Shown here one piece after another: positions 17,484-22,813 of a stretch of 38,335 bases of DNA. Every line of letters begins with the position of its first letter. The stretch's first letter is position 1. Position numbers and translations under genes: made by a program. The stretch is from positions 1-38,335 of IMG/VR virus record IMGVR_UViG_3300032288_002537; one strand, given 5' to 3'. Below the pieces are notes generated by a model. It was not told the DNA's origin and ran no database searches. It saw nothing but the letters and a program-made list of their open reading frames with translations. The stretch comes from a virus.

Positions 17484-17890
17484 CACCGCATCCACGCACG
17501 AAGCTGGGCCTCCAGATTGACTGGGGGATTGTTCTGTTCTTCCTCCTCCTCGCCGGGGCCTGCATTGCGCGGGGGCAGGATGCGCCGAAATCCATCTGCG
17601 GCACCGACGACCGCAAACCAACGCCCAGCATCGACCTCATCCAAGTCGCTTGCGTGGACTATGACCGTCTCCGCGAGCTTGCTCCGCAGTACCCATGGCC
17701 GGTGGGCAAGGTGACGCAGGTACTCGTCCATGTCCGCGAAGGCGATGCCGTGCGCGTGACGGTTGATGGCGTGCAGAAATTCGCCGATCTCATCCGCGAT
17801 GCCTGGGGCCGGCTGATTGCGCTGGTCCAGTTCGACGGCACGGACTACAAGGCGGTGGCGGTCAAGGTGTACCGGGCGGTGGAGGAGTGA
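17480..17890 (+). CDS. membrane-anchored or exported protein, unknown
   Basis: 136 aa from GTG 17480, overlapping the previous stop by 4 bases. A hydrophobic segment (WGIVLFFLLLAGACIA, about residues 15-30) makes an N-terminal anchor or uncleaved signal. LAGAC resembles a lipobox but lacks the usual Leu/Val/Ile at -3. The remainder is soluble, with VTQVLVHVREGDAVRVTVDGVQKF. Family not recognised. Confidence 0.65.
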   Translation: MTPHPRTKLGLQIDWGIVLFFLLLAGACIARGQDAPKSICGTDDRKPTPSIDLIQVACVDYDRLRELAPQYPWPVGKVTQVLVHVREGDAVRVTVDGVQKFADLIRDAWGRLIALVQFDGTDYKAVAVKVYRAVEE

Positions 17891-18048
17891 AACTCCGCAC
17901 CGCTGCCGTAGATGCCGCCGTAGACAACAAGCGCGTCGGTGGTCCGTGGGCTATCCCGCTGGACAAAGACGCGCTGAAAGAAATCAAGGCGCTTGAACAG
18001 GAGTTCGGTCGCGTGGAATTTGAGCAAGCAAAGGACAACACGAAATGA
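17887..18048 (+). CDS. small protein, unknown (53 aa)
   Basis: GTG at 17887 overlaps the preceding stop (GTGA), and the stop TGA overlaps the next ATG (ATGA). The product starts MKLRTAAVDAAVDNKRVGG and ends with a charged helix (ALKEIKALEQEFGRVEFEQAKDNTK). Tight overlaps on both sides support translation. Function unknown. Confidence 0.6.
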   Translation: MKLRTAAVDAAVDNKRVGGPWAIPLDKDALKEIKALEQEFGRVEFEQAKDNTK

Positions 18049-18422
18049 CGTTTATCTCTCCCAATAAAGCCGAAAACATCGGCATCCAGACCGCCTCCGA
18101 GTTCATTGACAAGTTGAACCGGCTGGGCTTCCGCTTCGGGCCGCTGTATCTCGATGAGGACGATAACGGGCCGATGGCATCCGCCGCTACGCTTGTCTCC
18201 GAAGTCCCCGAGCTGGACCAGTCGGGCAAATACAACGTGATCGCGTTCGCCGGCGGCGACTGGCACAACGTCGCACAGCTGCACCGTCAGTTCGGCGCTG
18301 GCACGCTTCAGGACTTCAAGGAAGTTCACGCCGATGTATACCGCGGGCAAGACCCGGACCTGGCTCTACTGAGCATCCCCGGCGCCGCAAAGGCCATCGA
18401 AAAACTGATCGAGAAGGCGTAA
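18045..18422 (+). CDS. hypothetical protein (125 aa)
   Basis: Not recognised. Acidic, soluble protein with mixed alpha/beta pattern (EFIDKLNRLGFRFGPLYLDEDD, KYNVIAFAGGDWHNVAQLHRQFG). It is coupled to the preceding small gene by an ATGA overlap and followed after 3 bases by the putative holin. Confidence 0.7.
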   Translation: MTFISPNKAENIGIQTASEFIDKLNRLGFRFGPLYLDEDDNGPMASAATLVSEVPELDQSGKYNVIAFAGGDWHNVAQLHRQFGAGTLQDFKEVHADVYRGQDPDLALLSIPGAAKAIEKLIEKA

Positions 18423-18425
18423 GCG

Positions 18426-18623
18426 ATGCGAGCCGCATGGAAAGCCATTCTCGCCGCCGCGCTCGGTGGGGCCGCGACGGCGGCCTCTGACGCGCTCATG
18501 TTTGACGGCACCACTCACCCCAAGCAACTTGCCGCCAAGGCCGCCATTGGGGCCGCTGTGGCCGTTGCTGGCTATCTCAAACAGTCACCCATCAAGCCGG
18601 AAGCACCACCGCCCGAGAAGTGA
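18426..18623 (+). CDS. putative holin (small two-segment membrane protein)
   Basis: 65 aa with two Ala/Gly-rich hydrophobic segments (AAWKAILAAALGGAATAAS; LAAKAAIGAAVAVAGYL) joined by a short polar loop, and a charged Pro/Lys tail. Size, topology and the following XhlA-like gene suggest a holin that would permeabilise the inner membrane. No sequence family was recognised, so the call rests on topology and context. Confidence 0.5.
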   Translation: MRAAWKAILAAALGGAATAASDALMFDGTTHPKQLAAKAAIGAAVAVAGYLKQSPIKPEAPPPEK

Positions 18624-18931
18624 AAACTCCAATGCCGGAGAATGAATTGGAACAACTCGAACGTATTGCGGGGACCCTCGATAATATGCGCGAGGACGTG
18701 AGTGCTCTCACCACGTCCCAAGCTGTCCAGACCTCGGACATCAAGCACATTTTAGACCACCTGGCGCGGGTTAACGGGCGGCTCGGCAAGTCCGAAGACC
18801 GTCTTTCCAGCCTGGAAAATGACCGGGCGGAAGCAAGAGGCGCATGGAAATTCGTGGCGCTAATCGCGTCGATACCAGCCGCGATAGTCGGCTCTATTTT
18901 TGCGTGGGTTGCAAATCACGGGGGCAAGTAA
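18620..18931 (+). CDS. XhlA-like coiled-coil membrane protein
   Basis: 103 aa (or 99 from ATG 18632). The N-terminal two thirds form a heptad-patterned coiled coil (LEQLERIAGTLDNMREDVSAL, ILDHLARVNGRLGKSEDRLSSLE), followed by one C-terminal transmembrane helix (WKFVALIASIPAAIVGSIFAWV). This is the layout of haemolysin XhlA-type proteins that accompany phage holins. The GTG start overlaps the holin stop. Its TAA overlaps the next ATG by one base. Confidence 0.6.
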   Translation: MKTPMPENELEQLERIAGTLDNMREDVSALTTSQAVQTSDIKHILDHLARVNGRLGKSEDRLSSLENDRAEARGAWKFVALIASIPAAIVGSIFAWVANHGGK

Positions 18932-19680
18932 TGGCCAACCTAAACCGCGTGTGGAAGCGGTGGATGGCTACTGGGTGCCTGCACTCTACCCACGCTTGCG
19001 CGGAGTACCAGCGCAATGTCCGGGCATTCAAGGCGGCATTCCACCCGGCGCGGCATATCGAGCTGGGCGACCTCCTCGAAACCACCGCCCTTCGATCCGG
19101 CGCCCGCGGCACGAAGGACGAAGCCGAACCGCTGGAGCCGGACGTGAATAAAGGGCTGGCGTGGCTCGCTGAAATGGAACCGTCGGACTGGCTGCTCGGC
19201 AACCACGACGACCGAATCATCCAGCTACTATCGCACCCGTCCGCTATCGTCGCCGAGCTTGCCCGCCGCCTCTGGTCCGACATGCAAGCGGCGGCAGGGA
19301 AGGCCGGGGCGAAGATCCACCCATACGACATCGAGCGCGGCTGGATTCGCGTGGGTAACGTGTACATGGGGCACGGGTACATGTACAATATCAACGCCCT
19401 CCGCGATCACGTCGAAATGATGGGCGGGAATGTGGTGATGGCGCACCTGCACGTAGCGCACACCTTCCGCGCTCGCAACCACGGCGGGCACTGGGGCGTA
19501 TGCGTCGGCACTGGGGGCGATCCCCGCACGATGGGGTACGCGCGGCGGCGGCGGCAGACTCTCGCGTGGAACCACGGCATAGCCTACGGCGAGTACGCGG
19601 ACAATGACAGCACAATGCAACTCCTCCAATGGAACTGCGCACACGGCGCGAAGGAGTCCCCCCGATGGCTAATCTCCTAG
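18931..19680 (+). CDS. calcineurin-like metallophosphoesterase
   Basis: 249 aa from ATG 18931. Metal-binding motifs are GD (G46-D47, ELGDLLE), GNHD (90-93), GHG (147-149) and AHLH (171-174). The N-terminal motif that normally reads D-x-H is G15-C16-L17-H18, so the first metal-ligand Asp appears replaced by Cys. Expected to hydrolyse phosphodiester or phosphomonoester bonds; substrate unknown. It ends in TAG and overlaps the next gene by 16 bases. Confidence 0.8.
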   Translation: MANLNRVWKRWMATGCLHSTHACAEYQRNVRAFKAAFHPARHIELGDLLETTALRSGARGTKDEAEPLEPDVNKGLAWLAEMEPSDWLLGNHDDRIIQLLSHPSAIVAELARRLWSDMQAAAGKAGAKIHPYDIERGWIRVGNVYMGHGYMYNINALRDHVEMMGGNVVMAHLHVAHTFRARNHGGHWGVCVGTGGDPRTMGYARRRRQTLAWNHGIAYGEYADNDSTMQLLQWNCAHGAKESPRWLIS

Positions 19681-19898
19681 CAGACCTCGCCGCGGCGCTC
19701 GCCGATGGCGGAATGGAAACCCCGCCCGCGGACTTCCAGACCACCGCCGAACATGCCGCCGCCGCTGGCCTCAGTGTGCCGCAAGCCGGGAAAATACTGC
19801 GCTGCGGCGTGCTGGCTGGCAAGGTGGAGCGCAAGACGTTCCGCATCCGCAACGGCGCCCGCGTGGTGCCCATCCCGCATTATCGGGTGATCCTATGA
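19665..19898 (+). CDS. small helical protein, possible winged-helix fold
   Basis: 77 aa from ATG 19665 (AAGGAG upstream). The pattern TTAEHAAAAGLSVPQAGKILRCGVLAGKVERKTFRIRNG resembles a helix-turn-helix with wing (inference from pattern, no clear family). It overlaps the phosphoesterase end and shares an ATGA overlap with the metallopeptidase, so the three are probably co-translated. Confidence 0.65.
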   Translation: MANLLADLAAALADGGMETPPADFQTTAEHAAAAGLSVPQAGKILRCGVLAGKVERKTFRIRNGARVVPIPHYRVIL

Positions 19899-20236
19899 CC
19901 CGCGAGCGATGGGCGCTGCTATTGGGCGAGTGGGCCGCAATTCTCGGCATCACCGAGCGCCCGCGCCTCCTGATCGTCCCGGCGTCCGAAATTCCAGGCG
20001 ATGACGCGCGCGCCGACTTCGACGACTGCCGGGCGACGCAGTGGACAGTTAAGATCCGCCGCGGCCTGCACAAAGACCCCGACCTCATCATTTGCCACGA
20101 GCTGCTACATGTCCGCACCGGGCTTACCGATGCCACGCATGAGGCATGGATCTGTGACGTGGCGGCGGCGCTGGTGGCGCTTAAGCGGCGGGGCAACTTT
20201 GTGGCACAAAGTATCGATAAACCATTGAAAATATAG
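19895..20236 (+). CDS. HExxH zinc metallopeptidase-like protein
   Basis: 113 aa. H68-E69-L-L-H72 (LIICHELLHVRTG) is a zinc-peptidase core, and E83 (THEAWICD) is placed to be the third ligand, as in SprT- or ImmA-like gluzincins. A short N-terminal alpha/beta part precedes it. Substrate unknown; cleavage of a regulator or host protein is possible. The -35 box of the next promoter is inside its last codons. It ends in TAG. Confidence 0.65.
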   Translation: MTRERWALLLGEWAAILGITERPRLLIVPASEIPGDDARADFDDCRATQWTVKIRRGLHKDPDLIICHELLHVRTGLTDATHEAWICDVAAALVALKRRGNFVAQSIDKPLKI

Positions 20237-20253
20237 GCAGTTAGGCGTATACT
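20225..20253 (+). promoter_or_regulatory. sigma70-type promoter, leaderless downstream gene
   Basis: TTGAAA (20225-20230), exactly 17 bases, TATACT (20248-20253), then 5 bases to ATG 20259. The expected start of transcription falls at or next to the A of the ATG, and there is no ribosome binding site. Confidence 0.8.
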
Positions 20254-20258
20254 TAGAC

Positions 20259-20942
20259 ATGGTTAAATCAGCACGGACAATCACCCGCGACCGCAAGTGC
20301 GTGGAGGCAATGCGCACGGCTGCCGAGTGTATCGGCGAGATCGAAAAGGATATGTCTCTTTTCGCGGTGACGCGCGGTCAGTTTTCCATGATCGACTGCG
20401 TGCGGCACTGCCTGGACAAAATGGGGCCGTCACGGCTGACGATCTGGACGTGGTGTATCGCCGATTACGAGATTGAGACCTTTGAGTGGCTGTTACGGAC
20501 TGGCGGCATCACGGAGGCGCTGCTGGTGATCGACCGGGCCGGCGAACAACAGGTGGCGAAGACGCGGAGCTTTCGGGACGGAAGCATTGACAAGGCCGAA
20601 AAGCAGGGCGCGCTCATGCTTCGCTGGAAGGAAAAGTTTGGGCCTGAGTCTATTCGCGTCGTGCTGAATCACGCGAAGATTGCCACACTGGACAACGGCA
20701 CGCACCAGGTGGTGATTCGCGGTTCCATGAACCTAAACCACAATCCGCGCTTCGAGCAATTGGACATCACGGAAGGCGCCGGGCCGTTTGAGCTGATTCA
20801 GGAGATTGAGAACTCATTGCCGGTACTGGGCGAGAAGTACACGCGGCGCGAAGTCGAGGACGCAACAGGCGCGCATTGTCTGTTTTCGGACGAAGAGTTG
20901 AAGCCGTTCCTCACGGCAGAATTGAAGGTGTGGGCAAAATGA
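20259..20942 (+). CDS. phospholipase D-like protein
   Basis: 227 aa. One PLD-type active-site pattern is visible: H138-A-K140 (LNHAKIATLD), then G155-S156-M-N158-L-N160 and a Glu (PRFEQLD). N-terminal part: MSLFAVTRGQFSMIDCVRHCLDK and LTIWTWCIADYEIETFEWLL, an alpha/beta unit. With one HxK motif, activity would need dimerisation, as in small PLD nucleases. It could be a nuclease or a non-catalytic PLD fold. Transcribed from its own promoter without a leader and coupled by ATGA overlap to the following P27-like gene. Confidence 0.65.
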   Translation: MVKSARTITRDRKCVEAMRTAAECIGEIEKDMSLFAVTRGQFSMIDCVRHCLDKMGPSRLTIWTWCIADYEIETFEWLLRTGGITEALLVIDRAGEQQVAKTRSFRDGSIDKAEKQGALMLRWKEKFGPESIRVVLNHAKIATLDNGTHQVVIRGSMNLNHNPRFEQLDITEGAGPFELIQEIENSLPVLGEKYTRREVEDATGAHCLFSDEELKPFLTAELKVWAK

Positions 20943-21187
20943 CGCGCGAAGAAATCGTCAAGGCACTACTGAAAGAAAAGAACCGGCCTGAAAAGGCCGG
21001 TTTGTACGCTGACTCATTTATCGAGTACCGAGCGGCGCAAGACAACATCGACAAGAACGGCTCCATCGTAGCCGACCCAAGGAGCGGCGCCGCGGTGCCG
21101 AATCCATTCTTGACCGTGCGGGATAAAGCATTTGCCCGCCTGGAATCTCTTCACAAGGCGGGCGTTAAGGCTTCGGTGCTGTGGTAG
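20939..21187 (+). CDS. second P27-like (terminase small subunit-like) protein
   Basis: 82 aa from ATG 20939. The segment SFIEYRAAQDNIDKNGSIVADPRSGAAVPNPFLTVRDKAFARLESL matches the general P27 small-terminase pattern of helix, 'G..v..p..g....NP', helix. It is shorter than full family members and lies far from the packaging operon. It could be an alternative DNA-recognition subunit or a repurposed paralogue. Codons 15-22 form a perfect GAAA-loop hairpin. It ends tail-to-tail with the minus-strand gene at 21188, with no gap. Confidence 0.6.
   Translation: MTREEIVKALLKEKNRPEKAGLYADSFIEYRAAQDNIDKNGSIVADPRSGAAVPNPFLTVRDKAFARLESLHKAGVKASVLW
20972..21002 (-). terminator. probable terminator for the minus-strand operon A
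   Basis: Perfect 9-bp stem AACCGGCCT/AGGCCGGTT (20981-20989 with 20994-21002). Read on the minus strand it is followed by CTTTTCTTTC, a T-rich tail about 190 bases beyond operon A. On the plus strand it is a GAAA-tetraloop hairpin inside the P27-like gene. Confidence 0.5.
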
Positions 21188-21343
21188 TTAGCAGCGGTGG
21201 TTTCGCTGCTTCGCCCGCGCGGCGGTCATAAGCCCGCAAGGGCAACGCGGGTACCTTAGCGGCGGGCCTCCGTTGCGCCCTCCGGTCTTGGTCTTGCGGA
21301 GGGCTTGCAAGGCGACGGCGGCGGGGTTTTTCGGGGTGGTCAT
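21188..21343 (-). CDS. operon A gene 3: MTTPKNPAAVAL protein with Cys-rich end
   Basis: 51 aa. The first 12 residues are identical to the gene at 22058-22249. The rest differs: KTKTGGRNGGPPLRYPRCPCGL and a final Cys, giving C-x-C...C that could bind zinc. The ATG overlaps the stop of the preceding minus-strand gene (ATGA). Small 'NPAAVALG+.GG+A'-type proteins are common in phages; their function is unknown to me. Confidence 0.6.
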   Translation of the reverse strand: MTTPKNPAAVALQALRKTKTGGRNGGPPLRYPRCPCGLMTAARAKQRNHRC

Positions 21344-21516
21344 CGGGTGGCCTTCCATTTGGCATAACCGAGCCCAATCGGGCAACCGGCGTAATACCAG
21401 GCGTCAATATCGCCGTTAAGGTCGGCGGCTTCGCGCCGCGCTTGGGATTCTATCATCTGCGCTTTACGCAGGGTGTCGGTGCGGGTGGTGTACCCGTAAA
21501 AAGTGACGGTGATCAT
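21340..21516 (-). CDS. operon A gene 2: small protein (58 aa)
   Basis: Starts MITVTFYGYTTRTDTLRKAQ, ends GCPIGLGYAKWKATR. It has a good AGGAGA ribosome site and an ATGA overlap with the next gene. Not recognised. A beta strand followed by a helix would fit a small partner-binding protein, but this is only a pattern. Confidence 0.6.
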   Translation of the reverse strand: MITVTFYGYTTRTDTLRKAQMIESQARREAADLNGDIDAWYYAGCPIGLGYAKWKATR

Positions 21517-21534
21517 CTCTATCTCCTGTGGTTG

Positions 21535-21879
21535 TTATTCCGCGCCGATAACGCGGGGAAGGCTTGCTTCCCAGGTGCGAAGCGCTGCCTTTGCAGCCTG
21601 GGCGGCAGTGTAAGAGGCAAAAGCCGGGCCGGTCTTGACCTGAGCGATAGCGGCGTTGACCATATCGAGCTTTTCCTGATCTAAGGCCAAGTGGCCGACG
21701 CTGGCGACGATAGCCGGGTTGACGGCGAGGCGAAGCGGCTTAACCTCGCAGGCTCTGGTGAACTTCCCGGCGCCTTCGCACTGGAAGGCAATTCCAAATG
21801 TGTGGTTGTCAGTGAAGGCTAGCATGGAAATCGTCGCGCCGGAGGCGAAGGTGATTTGGGTTTTGTCTGCGCTGTTCAT
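21535..21879 (-). CDS. operon A gene 1: MNSA-type protein (114 aa)
   Basis: Begins MNSADKTQITFASG, closely matching the start of the gene at 22505-22756 (MNSAQQTQIAFG), after which the two differ. The C-terminal half is Ala-rich helix (DMVNAAIAQVKTGPAFASYTAAQAAKAALRTWE). It is transcribed from a strong promoter whose -10 box is 6 bases before the ATG, hence probably leaderless. Function unknown. Confidence 0.7.
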   Translation of the reverse strand: MNSADKTQITFASGATISMLAFTDNHTFGIAFQCEGAGKFTRACEVKPLRLAVNPAIVASVGHLALDQEKLDMVNAAIAQVKTGPAFASYTAAQAAKAALRTWEASLPRVIGAE

Positions 21880-21885
21880 ACTTTA

Positions 21886-21914
21886 ACTATAAACCAACGA
21901 TGCATTACTGTCAA
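21886..21914 (-). promoter_or_regulatory. consensus promoter of minus-strand operon A
   Basis: On the minus strand: TTGACA (21914-21909), 17 bases, TATAGT (21891-21886), TAAAGT, then ATG at 21879. Perfect -35, 17-base spacer, 5/6 -10. The expected start of transcription is at the start codon. Confidence 0.88.
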
Positions 21915-21921
21915 CAACAAA

Positions 21922-22104
21922 ATGACCCGCCGCGCATTATTTTTTCTGGCCGCCGCTGACCCGGACAAGCCGCCACCCGCCAGCGAGCAGGCCATGAACC
22001 GCTTCGCCGGGCTCTGGAATGAATACGTCGAGCGGCTAAAAATCGGCGTTATCGACCTCAAGCAGTGGCGGGCGGTGGCGCGGGAGTGGGAGCGGCTACG
22101 GTAG
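21922..22104 (+). CDS. small plus-strand protein (60 aa), unsure
   Basis: MTRRALFFLAAADPDK, ending with a helical FAGLWNEYVERLKIGVIDLKQWRAVAREWERLR that looks like a real amphipathic protein. It begins just outside promoter A and runs opposite to both minus-strand operons. Its end overlaps the tail of the gene at 22058. There is no ribosome site or clear promoter, so expression is uncertain. Confidence 0.45.
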   Translation: MTRRALFFLAAADPDKPPPASEQAMNRFAGLWNEYVERLKIGVIDLKQWRAVAREWERLR

Positions 22105-22249
22105 CTTTCGCCCGTCGCGCCGCCACCATCTTTGCCGCCCACTCCGCGCGCTGTTCCGGCGTCTTGGCGGCGTTGGGGCCTTTGGGTACTTTAGCCAGCC
22201 CGCCGCGCCGTCCGAGGGCGACGGCGGCGGGGTTTTTCGGGGTGGTCAT
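22058..22249 (-). CDS. operon B gene 3: MTTPKNPAAVAL protein (63 aa)
   Basis: Shares its first 12 residues, and a 33-base identical stretch of DNA around its start, with the gene at 21188-21343. It continues GRRGGLAKVPKGPNAAKTPEQRAEWAAKMVAARRAKA, a basic helix of the type seen in small phage proteins, with an Ala/Pro tail. ATGA overlap with the previous minus gene. Function unknown. Confidence 0.6.
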   Translation of the reverse strand: MTTPKNPAAVALGRRGGLAKVPKGPNAAKTPEQRAEWAAKMVAARRAKATVAAPTPAPPPATA

Positions 22250-22455
22250 GCGGTCAACCCGCGATACACGGCGGAAAACGAGTGGTTGGGCATGACTGGC
22301 AAGCGTCGCCAGCGAGGATCTTCATTCTCCGCCCAGACTTCGCGGATAAACTGATAGGCGGCTTCGACGCTGGGGTACTCGCCGGACTGGAAGGCATCGC
22401 GAACGCTGGCGGCTGCTTCGGTTGCTGCGGCGGCGGATATGTTTGGGTTATTCAT
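22246..22455 (-). CDS. operon B gene 2: small protein (69 aa)
   Basis: MNNPNISAAAATEAAASVRD, then FQSGEYPSVEAAYQFIREVWAENEDPRW. Good GGAG ribosome site. It corresponds by position, not sequence, to the middle gene of operon A. Its stop overlaps the start of gene 3. Not recognised. Confidence 0.6.
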   Translation of the reverse strand: MNNPNISAAAATEAAASVRDAFQSGEYPSVEAAYQFIREVWAENEDPRWRRLPVMPNHSFSAVYRGLTA

Positions 22456-22504
22456 CTCATCTCCTCTGCGGGCATCACGCCGCCCGCTGGCGTTGGGGTG
22501 GGGG

Positions 22505-22756
22505 TTACTGAACCGTGCCCGTGGTGGGCATAGCGGACAGCGTGAGTAGCGCGGCCATTGCCGCATTGCATTCTTTGCCGCCCCAGGGCATGTATTCCAC
22601 TTCAATCGCAGAGCCATCGGCGAGCATGGCCAGCGCGTCATTCATGCTCATTTTGAAATACCGCATCGGGCAGGACTTGTACGAAATGCGGTAGGCGGAA
22701 CGCTTGCCGTTTTTGTCGGTGCCGAAGGCGATTTGGGTTTGTTGTGCGCTATTCAT
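22505..22756 (-). CDS. operon B gene 1: MNSA-type protein (83 aa)
   Basis: Begins MNSAQQTQIAFG like operon A gene 1, then diverges: KRSAYRISYKSCPMRYFKMSMNDALAMLADGSAIEVEYMPWGGKECNAAMAALL. Probably leaderless, from the promoter 6 bases upstream. Function unknown. Confidence 0.7.
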   Translation of the reverse strand: MNSAQQTQIAFGTDKNGKRSAYRISYKSCPMRYFKMSMNDALAMLADGSAIEVEYMPWGGKECNAAMAALLTLSAMPTTGTVQ

Positions 22757-22762
22757 ACTTTA

Positions 22763-22791
22763 ACTATAAGCGCTTATCGTTCTCGTGTCAA
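22763..22791 (-). promoter_or_regulatory. consensus promoter of minus-strand operon B with palindrome
   Basis: On the minus strand: TTGACA (22791-22786), 17 bases, TATAGT (22768-22763), TAAAGT, ATG at 22756. From -10 to the start codon it is identical to promoter A. A perfect 12-bp palindrome ATAAGCGCTTAT (22766-22777) overlaps the -10 box and would suit an operator; promoter A lacks it. Confidence 0.88.
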
Positions 22792-22813
22792 GTCTTTTGT
22801 GAGAAAAAACACC

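Noticed and set aside
21165-21407. 80 aa minus-strand frame MTPGITPVARLG...
   Set aside because: Alternative frame over the better supported 21188-21343 and 21340-21516 genes, with Arg/Pro-rich non-protein pattern.
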